From JBGAJN01 sp044224905 (GTDB lineage Bacteria > Verrucomicrobiota > Verrucomicrobiia > Limisphaerales > JBGAJN01): 64,000 nt of DNA. Position numbers and translations under genes: made by a program. The DNA lies in NCBI GenBank assembly GCA_044224905.1, contig JBGAJN010000002.1, forward strand, positions 310,001 to 374,000. Reading direction: 5' to 3'. The notes below the pieces were generated by a model. That model was not told the origin of the DNA, searched no databases, and saw only the letters and a program-made list of their open reading frames with translations. Position 1 is the first letter of the stretch, and every line of letters starts with the position of its first letter. Below, one piece after another: positions 15,101-22,011 of the stretch.

Positions 15101-17208
15101 ATCAAGTGACCATCCGCGCCGGAGGTTTGGTGGTGAGCAGCGGGGGGCGCATTGGGACCTCTTCGGCCAACGCGAACTTCAACCGGGTCTTGGTGGCCGA
15201 CCCGGGATCCACGTGGACCAACAGCAGCTTCCTGTATGTGGGCGACTCTGGCTACAGGAACGAGTTGGTGGTGAGCAATGGCGGCACCGTTATTGCCACG
15301 AGTGTGACCGTGGGTCACCCTGCCCCTTCCCTCTTCACCTACGTGAGCGTGTACGGCGGCAATCTGATCGCCACCAACGTCAGTGGCACTGGCACATTGG
15401 ACATCCGGGGCGGGAGCGGCGTGCTCACCGCCGGCCTCATCGTGACGGACAACCTGCTGCTCACCAACAGCGCGGGCTCCTTCGGCTTCAGCGGCGGCAC
15501 GCTCATCACACGCGGTGGGAAGGTGAGCAACGACCGGGCCTTCGTGGTGGGCGCCAGCGGCACCACGGCGGCGATCCTCAACGTGCAGAGCAATGCCCCG
15601 CTCGTCCTGAGCAACGGTTTCACCCTCGGTGCGAACACCGCGGCGGCGGGCAATCAGTTGCTGATCACCAACGGGGGAATGTTGCGCGTGACTGGCTTCA
15701 GCTTCGTTGGCACGAACGTGACCTCCTCCAACAACCTGGCCGTTGTCAGTGGCGCGGGCTCGCTCTGGACTAACAGCGGCGGTCTCCGCGTCGGCGAGTT
15801 CGGCGATGGCAACCAGTTAATCGTGAGCGATGGAGGCACCGTGGCCAACACAGCGGGCATCGTTGGCTTCACCAACACAGCGAACAGCAACACGGCGCTG
15901 ATCACCGGCACGGGCTCGCGCTGGCTCAACTCCGCTGAATTGTGGATCGGCCGCAACGGCTCCTCCAACAGCCTGCTCATCGCCGACGGCGGCTCCGTGA
16001 GCAATGGGCTGGGCATCATTGGCAGTCAGGGCGGGGCCAACCGGAACACCGTCACCGTCACGGGGGCCGGATCGTCGTGGCTGAACAGCGGCGAGTTGTG
16101 GATCGGCGAAAGTGGCGTGGGCAACCGGTTGCTCGTCACCAACGGCGGCACGGTGACAGCAATGAGTAATGCGGTGGTCGGCCGCAACTCCGCCTCGCTC
16201 AACAACCGCGTGACGGTGGATGGCGGTACGTTGAGCGTGACCAACGCCAGCGGCAACGCCGTGCTGGATATCCGGCGCGGCACCAACGTGCTCAACGCCG
16301 GGCTCATCGTATCTGACCGGCTGTTGTTGACCAATGTCAGCCTGAGCCGCTTCGAGTTCAACGGCGGTACGCTCAACGTCCGCAGCGCCACCGTGAACAA
16401 CAGCGCGCTTTTCACCGTGGGCAATAGCACCACTGCCGCTACCTACCGCATGAGCGGCGAGACCAGCAACCTCCACAGCTTCGCTAACGCGCTCGTCATC
16501 GCCAGCAACGCCACCCTCACCGGCAACGGCACGATCACCGGCAGCGTTACCAACTTCGGCACCCTCGCGCCGGGCAGTTCGCCGGGCGCACTCACGATCA
16601 ATGGCAGCCTCAGCCTGCGTGATAGCGCGAACCTTTCCTTCGAGCTTGGTGGTCTCATCGCCACCAACCAATACGATCAACTCACCGTGACCAACTTCGT
16701 CGAGTTCGCTGGCACGTTGAGCCTCGCGTTGCTCAACAACTTCCTGCCCGACGACGGCGACACCTTCACGCTCCTGCGGTTCGGTTCGGCCAGCGGGAGT
16801 TTCGCCAACGTCACCGGCGGGCGGGTGAGTTTGAGCAACCAGCTCGCGAGCTTCGCGGTGACGCTGAGCGCCACCAACCTCATCCTCAGCGGCGCGACCT
16901 ACGTGGACACCGATGGCGATGGTCAGGGGGATTTGCAGGAAGCCGCCGCCGGCACCGATCCCAACAGCAGCGCGAGCTACCTCGGCATCACCGCCCTCAC
17001 GCAGAACGGCAGCGGACACAACGTGATCACCTTCCAATCCATCCCCGCCAAAACCTACCGGATCGAATACTCGAACGACCTCGTCACCTGGCCCATTGCC
17101 ACCACCAACGTCCCCTCCGCGGGCACGAACACTGTGTGGACCGACGACGGCACCTTGACCGGCGGCCTCCCCGGCAATCAGCGCTTCTACCGCGTGGGCT
17201 TGCAGTGA
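12178..17208 (+). CDS. Exported giant beta-helix repeat protein (autotransporter-passenger-like)
   Basis: The product is about 1676 residues. The ATG at 12178 starts a typical signal peptide (MRRHPRILGRIFLALAA...TASAQ), although the frame is open 44 codons further upstream. Residues about 35-1480 are repeats built on GSLWTNSSNLYVG, SGNQLVVSNGGVVA and NNVAVVTGAG, as in right-handed beta-helix passengers. Then come a GTITGSVTNFGTLAPGSSPG segment, a globular part, a calcium-binding-type DTDGDGQGDLQE motif, and a C-terminal domain (YRIEYSNDLVTW...RFYRVGLQ) common in Verrucomicrobia exported proteins. No outer-membrane barrel is present, so secretion must use another route than classical type V. 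It is likely surface-exposed or extracellular, for adhesion or matrix. The gene stands alone. Confidence 0.88.
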   Translation: MRRHPRILGRIFLALAASLAGFPTASAQLVADGATNILSAVTNAVSGELTVGTNGSATSLVLTNAAEVNVSGATLIGQETGSFSNAVNVTGPGARLTTTSNLYVASNGWGNQLTISEGGVVASAQGSVGFDSSASNNSVTLTGPNSVWTNSSTLTVGEAGSFNLLSVSDGSVVYNTSSVIGKQAGANGNSVAISGAGSRWINSGTLSIGSTGSFNQLIISGGGAVSSSDGYLGLNGGSSNSLALVTGAGSLWTNRYSLIVGNSGSGNQLVVSNGGVVANTYGYLGLNGGSSNNLALVTGAGSLWTNSGNLIVGYSGSGNQLVVSNGAMVANGYGHLGFNVGASYNVVVVTGAGSLWTNSGNLIVGYSGSGNQLVVSNGAMVANGYYGYLGFNVGASNNVVVVAGAGSLWTNRYGLEVGISGSGNQLVVSNGGVVQAGSAIIVGSAAGAANNSLVASGGTLASMGLTLGGSRSNSVTLQSGSTWDLRGGTFTWGNASIGDTLSIDGSSALTNIGALTLDESSTAFFLTNALGGYSLNGFTTNQLQFNSSGLGALVVGNSGTNVQLTISDYVWAGTTGTLGNNVSARSNSVLVTGAGSLWTNSSELYVGLTGSGNQLVVSNGGVVANVNGFIGNQPGANNNVAVVTGAGTLWANSSNLYVGYYGNGHQLVASNGGVVVSANGYVGNNFNANNNVAVVTGAGSLWANSSNLYVGNYGNGNQLVASNGGVVASVNGVIGNQSGANNNVAVVTGAGTLWTNSSTLYVGYFGSGNRLVVSNGGVVATTFGSVGRLLGAENNVAVVTGAGSLWTNSGYLIVGESGWLNQLVVNSGGVMASGSGYIGRGNNNQVTVTGTNSQWLINSFLHVGYGGSGNQLMVSNGGVVANVNGYIGNQPGASNNVAVVTGAGSLWTNTGNLYVGIDGSGNRLVVSNGGTVANASVFLGGYYGANNNQVTVTGTNSQWRNSGTLSVGDGNTTNNQVTIRAGGLVVSSGGRIGTSSANANFNRVLVADPGSTWTNSSFLYVGDSGYRNELVVSNGGTVIATSVTVGHPAPSLFTYVSVYGGNLIATNVSGTGTLDIRGGSGVLTAGLIVTDNLLLTNSAGSFGFSGGTLITRGGKVSNDRAFVVGASGTTAAILNVQSNAPLVLSNGFTLGANTAAAGNQLLITNGGMLRVTGFSFVGTNVTSSNNLAVVSGAGSLWTNSGGLRVGEFGDGNQLIVSDGGTVANTAGIVGFTNTANSNTALITGTGSRWLNSAELWIGRNGSSNSLLIADGGSVSNGLGIIGSQGGANRNTVTVTGAGSSWLNSGELWIGESGVGNRLLVTNGGTVTAMSNAVVGRNSASLNNRVTVDGGTLSVTNASGNAVLDIRRGTNVLNAGLIVSDRLLLTNVSLSRFEFNGGTLNVRSATVNNSALFTVGNSTTAATYRMSGETSNLHSFANALVIASNATLTGNGTITGSVTNFGTLAPGSSPGALTINGSLSLRDSANLSFELGGLIATNQYDQLTVTNFVEFAGTLSLALLNNFLPDDGDTFTLLRFGSASGSFANVTGGRVSLSNQLASFAVTLSATNLILSGATYVDTDGDGQGDLQEAAAGTDPNSSASYLGITALTQNGSGHNVITFQSIPAKTYRIEYSNDLVTWPIATTNVPSAGTNTVWTDDGTLTGGLPGNQRFYRVGLQ
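12960..14990 (+). repeat. 156-bp coding tandem repeats (52 residues each)
   Basis: The sequence GGCAGCGGGAACCAGTTGG or close variants recurs at about 12967, 13123, 13279 and 13438, then at about 14005, 14161, 14317 and 14473. The spacing is 156 bases, with one of 159. Identity at DNA level is high, which indicates recent duplication or gene conversion inside the beta-helix gene. A non-repeat section at 13.5-13.9 kb separates two runs. Confidence 0.85.
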
Positions 17209-17260
17209 GGTAGGGTTGGCGCGCTGCGCCGACCGGACCGCGCAGCGCGCGGCCCCTACC
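17209..17260. repeat. Long intergenic hairpin between convergent genes
   Basis: Outer arms GGTAGGG (17209-17215) and CCCTACC (17254-17260) enclose inner arms GCGCGCTGCGC and GCGCAGCGCGC, giving an almost complete 52-base stem-loop. It starts immediately after the stop of the beta-helix gene and lies between convergent genes, so it may end transcription in both directions, though no T-tract is present. The GGTAGGG end also occurs at the hairpin near 9934. Confidence 0.6.
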
Positions 17261-17292
17261 ACTCCTTCACCGGTTGCCAACTCTTGGGCGGC

Positions 17293-20200
17293 TTACTTTA
17301 GGGTGCCGAGGAACTCCATCAGGTTGCGCAGCTCTTGCTTGGTCAACAACTGCCCCATGCCTTCGGGCATGGCGGAGAGTCCCTTTACGCGGTTGGTGAC
17401 GTCGCTCTTCTTCACCTTCACCAGGCCGTCTTCGAGGGACATGATGACGATCTCCTGATCGTTCTCGCTCTTCAAGACGCCCGCCACGCTGGTGCCATCC
17501 TTGGAAACCAGCGTCACGCTGTCGAAGCCGGCGGCGATGGTTTTGTTCGGGTAAACGAGCGATTCGAGGATGTATTCGCGCGTCTGGCGCTTGGCGATGT
17601 CGCTCAAGTTGGGTCCGACGTCGCCGCCTTCATTGTTGATCTTGTGGCAGCGCTGGCACTGTGTGTCGGCGCGGTCGTAGAAGATTTTCCGTCCCTCGGC
17701 GGCGTTGCCGCCAGCGAGCGTCTCGCGATACGCGGCCAGGTCGTCCGTCGCGGAGCGCGCGGCTTCGTATTGTTTCAACTTGGTCGTGACGCTCGCGGCG
17801 GTGCGTTGCGCGGCGGCGGTCAAAACGTCCAGCTTCAACTCCGCGGGAACCTGGCCGGCGATCAACTTGTCGAGCCAACCGGCGAGAACGTCGTCCGCTT
17901 GCTTGCCGCTCAATCCGCCGAGCGACGCGAGTGCGCCTTGCTTCTCGGAGATCGTTCCCTTGTCGAGCACGGCGGCCAACGCGGTCACGGCGCCGGCGGC
18001 GTTCACCATCGCGAGCAGGCGATTGCCTTCTTTGCGAACGGATTCGTTAGTGTCGGCCTGGGCGATCTTCACGGCTTGCGCGAGCTTCTTGTCCTTCAAT
18101 TCGCCGAGCGCGCTCAAGGCGGCCACGCGCACATTCGCGGGCTGCTTGGTGTCGCTGATCAACTCGAACAACACGGGAGCCGCGTCCTTCAACGCGAGCT
18201 GCGCGATCGCTTCGGTCGCGGCGATGCGAACGTCGTTGGGTGCATTACGGAGAATGGTCGCCGCGACTGGCTTGAGCGCGTCGGCTGCCGCTTTGCCGCT
18301 GCGCTCGGTCAGCGGGCGATAAATGCCGACGATGCGATCGCGCTGCGGAGGCTTGGCCCACGTGCCGAGAGCGGTCAACGCCTCGACTTGCATCGCGGTG
18401 TTGGCGCTGCTGGCCGCCGCGAACTTAGCGAGCGACTTGGCGGCGTCGGCGGAACCGACGCGGAAGCAGGCGTTGATCGCGCGAACGACGAGCGGATCAT
18501 ACTTCGCGGCGGCGCCGGTGCCGATGGTTTTGGTCGTCGACGCGGGATCGATCGACGCGAGCAGCGTGGCGAGCTTGGGCTGCGCGCCGGTGATCGCGGC
18601 GTCGTTGATGGCGCGCGCGGCTTCGAGCACGAGCTTCGGTTCCTTGTCGTTGAGGAAGACGGCGATCTCCGGCGACTCCAGCTTGCGCATCGCGAGCAAC
18701 GCGGCCATGCGCACGGCGGCGGAATCATTCTTCGCCGCGGCGGCCAAAGATTTCTTGTCGTTGATGCCGGCGAGGGCCATCGCACCGGCGTGGCGGAGGA
18801 AGACGTCCTGATCGTTGTTTGCGCGGAGCATTTCGATCACGGCCGGCACGGCATCTTTCTTTCCGAGCTTGCCAAGACTGATCGCGGCGAAGAAACGCAC
18901 GCGCGCGCTGTCGTCCTTGAGCGCCTTCACCAAGCCGTCTAAGGCTTTGGTCACGCGGCCGTCGCCAAGAACCTTCGTGGCTTGCGCGCGCACTTCGGCG
19001 TCGCTGTCGGCGAGCAATGACGGCAAAGCTTCATACGCCTTGCCCGACTTGCGACCGATCTGACCGAGTCCCCAAATTGCGTGCAATCGCGCGAGTTGGC
19101 TGGAGTTCTTCTTCGCGACGCCGGTGAGTGCGTCGATGGATTTCGCGCCGCGATCGGCGAGTTCAAACTGCGCTTCCTGACGGACGTTGCGATTCTTGTG
19201 CGCGAGCAGCGCGACGAGCTCGGTCTCGGAACGCTTCTCCATTCCTTCACCGATGAGTTTTTTCGTCGCGAGCACTTCGGCACTGTTGAAGAGCGTCGGA
19301 TCGGTCACGCGGTAGATGCGGCCTTTCTTCGTGCGCTCCCAACCTTCACCCCAATCCGCGAAATACAGCGCGCCATCGGGGCCGAAATCGCAATCGGTCG
19401 GTTGCATGCGCTCGGCGAACGCTTCGGAATCGGTCAGCTCAAACGTCGCGCCCTTCGGCTTCACCGCGAAGCTCTGGATCTTGCTGTTCGCGATCGCGCC
19501 CTTGAAGTGGCAGAGGAAAAAGTGGTTGTCGTATTTTGATGGGAAGCCGGTGCCGGGATAGAACGTAAATCCGGACGGGCCATCGCCGATGTTGGACACG
19601 GGCGGGAGGTAGGCGGCGGGGCGCTTGCCGGAGTCGGGGACGCGATTGCGCACTTCCTGTCCGTTGTAATCTCCCTGACGGGAATTGTGCGCCATCCAGA
19701 TTTCCTCCGACTTCCACGGCACGAAATCGAAGCCGAGCGGCGCGTGTTGATAACCCACGCGCCAACCGCTGTCGCCGCCCTCGACAATGTAAACGAGCCG
19801 TTCCTCGTCGCCGTGATCGAAGTCGTTGTCGCCGGTGAACAGGTTGCCGTAATTGTCGAACGCGAGCTCCTGCGGATTGCGCAGACCGCGATAAACAACT
19901 TCCATTTCCGAGCCGTCGGGGTTGCAACGAAACACCGCGCCTTCATCGGGGAACGCGAGCGTCTTGCCTTCCTTTGTTTTCACGTTCGCGCCGCGATCGC
20001 CGAAGCTGAAGTAAAGTTTCCCGTCCGGTCCGAACGCGAGCCCGTGCATGTCGTGGCCGGTGTAGCTGTAGCGCACGCCGTAACCGTGACTGAGCGACTT
20101 GCGAGTGATCGCGTGTCCGTCCTTGTCGGTGCCTCCTAGTTCCCAGAGTTCAGGAATGTTCGTGAAGTAAACCTTCCCCTTGCGAGCCAGCGTGCCGGAC

Positions 20201-20763
20201 GCTATGCCATCGAGCGGCGTGTTGAACTTGTCGGCGTAAACCGAGGAAAAGTTCGCCATGCCGGAACCGGTGCGGTCTTCGAGCAAGCGAACAACTTCCG
20301 ACTCGATGGAAAGATCCTTGAACTTGTCGCCGAACCATTTCTTCGAAATCGCGATGCGATCATCGACGGTGCGGCACGCGAGATCGTCTTCGAGCATGAA
20401 CATGTAGTGGCGGATATCCAGCACGCTGGTGCGGTAGCGGTAGGTTTCGGAAACGAAGATGCGGCCCTTCTCATCGATCGAGAACGCAACGGGGTTGGCC
20501 AGCATCGGCTCGGCCGCCCAAAGGTCGAGCTTGAAGCCCGTGGGAACATGGATGCGCTTGAGATTGCTCTCCGCCTCGGGCGACGCGGGCGCGACTTGCG
20601 GGGCTGGTTGGCGGTCTTCCGCATGCAAACCGACGTCAACGCCGCCGCCCTTTTTCTTTTTGGCGGCCTTGATCTCCGCGGCGAAGCCGATCGAACCCAG
20701 CGAAAGCACGGTGGCCAAAACAACCGCCCCGTGCGTCAGCGAACGTGAAAGTGAAAAAAGCAT
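17293..20763 (-). CDS. PVC-type exported dehydrogenase-like protein: beta-propeller, HEAT repeats, c-type heme domain
   Basis: The product has 1156 residues. A signal peptide (residues 1-28, ending SIGFAAE) is followed by a Lys-rich segment and a propeller of the PVC membrane-bound dehydrogenase type (about 55-460), with FKLDLWAAEPMLANPVAF and PDGALYFADWGEGW. HEAT repeats cover about 500-960. The C-terminal PVC heme domain has CQRCH near residue 1036, then GDVGPNLSDIAKRQTREYI and PEGMGQLLTKQELRNLMEFL. The heme is attached in the periplasm, so it would depend on the System II genes found at 40-43 kb. Such proteins are abundant in Planctomycetes and Verrucomicrobia and are thought to oxidise sugars or sulfated polysaccharide products. 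The true substrate is unknown. Confidence 0.93.
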   Translation of the reverse strand: MLFSLSRSLTHGAVVLATVLSLGSIGFAAEIKAAKKKKGGGVDVGLHAEDRQPAPQVAPASPEAESNLKRIHVPTGFKLDLWAAEPMLANPVAFSIDEKGRIFVSETYRYRTSVLDIRHYMFMLEDDLACRTVDDRIAISKKWFGDKFKDLSIESEVVRLLEDRTGSGMANFSSVYADKFNTPLDGIASGTLARKGKVYFTNIPELWELGGTDKDGHAITRKSLSHGYGVRYSYTGHDMHGLAFGPDGKLYFSFGDRGANVKTKEGKTLAFPDEGAVFRCNPDGSEMEVVYRGLRNPQELAFDNYGNLFTGDNDFDHGDEERLVYIVEGGDSGWRVGYQHAPLGFDFVPWKSEEIWMAHNSRQGDYNGQEVRNRVPDSGKRPAAYLPPVSNIGDGPSGFTFYPGTGFPSKYDNHFFLCHFKGAIANSKIQSFAVKPKGATFELTDSEAFAERMQPTDCDFGPDGALYFADWGEGWERTKKGRIYRVTDPTLFNSAEVLATKKLIGEGMEKRSETELVALLAHKNRNVRQEAQFELADRGAKSIDALTGVAKKNSSQLARLHAIWGLGQIGRKSGKAYEALPSLLADSDAEVRAQATKVLGDGRVTKALDGLVKALKDDSARVRFFAAISLGKLGKKDAVPAVIEMLRANNDQDVFLRHAGAMALAGINDKKSLAAAAKNDSAAVRMAALLAMRKLESPEIAVFLNDKEPKLVLEAARAINDAAITGAQPKLATLLASIDPASTTKTIGTGAAAKYDPLVVRAINACFRVGSADAAKSLAKFAAASSANTAMQVEALTALGTWAKPPQRDRIVGIYRPLTERSGKAAADALKPVAATILRNAPNDVRIAATEAIAQLALKDAAPVLFELISDTKQPANVRVAALSALGELKDKKLAQAVKIAQADTNESVRKEGNRLLAMVNAAGAVTALAAVLDKGTISEKQGALASLGGLSGKQADDVLAGWLDKLIAGQVPAELKLDVLTAAAQRTAASVTTKLKQYEAARSATDDLAAYRETLAGGNAAEGRKIFYDRADTQCQRCHKINNEGGDVGPNLSDIAKRQTREYILESLVYPNKTIAAGFDSVTLVSKDGTSVAGVLKSENDQEIVIMSLEDGLVKVKKSDVTNRVKGLSAMPEGMGQLLTKQELRNLMEFLGTLK

Positions 20764-20841
20764 CCGACGATGATACGTGTGAAAGAGTCCGGCGCAAGTG
20801 GGAGATCACGTTTTTCCGCCGCCTTTAAGGGTCGGGAAGAA

Positions 20842-21957
20842 CTAACGCGACCGGTTGGTCAGCCAGATGCCGATGACGCTGAAAAGCAGATTTGGCGACC
20901 ACGCTGCGAGCCAGGGAATTATCCGTTGCCCGGTGCCCATCGCCATACCGACGCGTTGCAGGAGGTAGTAGGCGAAGCAGAAGAAAATGCTGCTCGCCAC
21001 GCCCACGAAGACGTTGCGGCGTCCGGACTGCGCGCCGAATGGCAGCGCGATCAGGATGACGACGATCGGTGTCCACGACATCGCAATGCGCGCATGCAAC
21101 TGCGTTTTGAGGACGGCGTCGTCGTTGGCCGAAAGCTGCGGATGCAAGCGCATGTAGTTGAGGATCTCGCTGACGGAGAGCTCCACCCGCCGCGCGGCCG
21201 ACAGGTTCGAGAGGCTGCTGACTTTGATTTCGCTTTTGATCTGTTCGGGAGTTTCCGTGAACTCGGTGAGCGTCAGCCGATTCGTCTGGCTGGGCTCCGG
21301 CAAGGCGCCGGGCTTTTCGTAATACAACTCCTGGACGTCGAAAAACGTCCACTCGCCGCCGACCAGTCCGCCGCGTTCCGCGTTGAGCTGCCGAACGGAA
21401 CCGTCGGCCTGCTGCCAGATCACGCTGGGTTTGATCATTTCGAACGTCTGCACGTTGTACGCTTGCACGGACCAGTAACGATTCGCTCGGGCGTTCTTGA
21501 AGTTGAAGGAACGTCGCCAATTGCGATCGGATGACGTGTAACCGGGATCATGGCGATGAGTAACTTCGTCCGCCCACTCGCCGCACTCGGGAACGATCAG
21601 TTCATTCACCGCGAAAAACGCGCCGCACAGCAACAGTCCCAGCGCCAGATACGGCGCGCTCAATCGCCACATGCTCACGCCGGCGGCGCGAATCGCCGTC
21701 AACTCATGATGCCGCGCGTGATTGGTCAGCGCATAGAGCAACGCGAGCAGCAGTCCGATCGGCCCCACAAGCACGAGGAATTCGGGCAGCTTGATGAGAT
21801 AGAATTGCGTGATGTCCGAAGCGGTGAGGTGCTTGCGCTGGAAGTCGTCGATGGAAGCGATGAGGTCGAAGGAAATCCAAAAAATCAAAAAACCGCCGAG
21901 GCAGTAGCTCAGCGGGATCAACAACTCGCGCAACAGATAACGGTCGAGCAGGCGCAT
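20842..21957 (-). CDS. LptF/LptG-family lipopolysaccharide export permease
   Basis: The protein has 371 residues. The N-terminal MRLLDRYLLRELLIPLSYCLGGF, LTASDITQFYLIKLPEFL and HHELTAIRAAGVSMWRLSAPYL are hallmarks of YjgP/YjgQ permeases. Three helices at the N-terminus and three at the C-terminus (about residues 285-365) flank a beta-jellyroll periplasmic domain. With LptB it would extract LPS from the inner membrane toward LptC and LptA. Whether it is LptF or LptG cannot be decided here, and no partner permease is adjacent. Confidence 0.92.
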   Translation of the reverse strand: MRLLDRYLLRELLIPLSYCLGGFLIFWISFDLIASIDDFQRKHLTASDITQFYLIKLPEFLVLVGPIGLLLALLYALTNHARHHELTAIRAAGVSMWRLSAPYLALGLLLCGAFFAVNELIVPECGEWADEVTHRHDPGYTSSDRNWRRSFNFKNARANRYWSVQAYNVQTFEMIKPSVIWQQADGSVRQLNAERGGLVGGEWTFFDVQELYYEKPGALPEPSQTNRLTLTEFTETPEQIKSEIKVSSLSNLSAARRVELSVSEILNYMRLHPQLSANDDAVLKTQLHARIAMSWTPIVVILIALPFGAQSGRRNVFVGVASSIFFCFAYYLLQRVGMAMGTGQRIIPWLAAWSPNLLFSVIGIWLTNRSR

Positions 21958-22011
21958 TGACCGCAGCGTAACCGGCGTGACGAAGCGAACGCAAGCCGCG
22001 CGGCGGCAAAC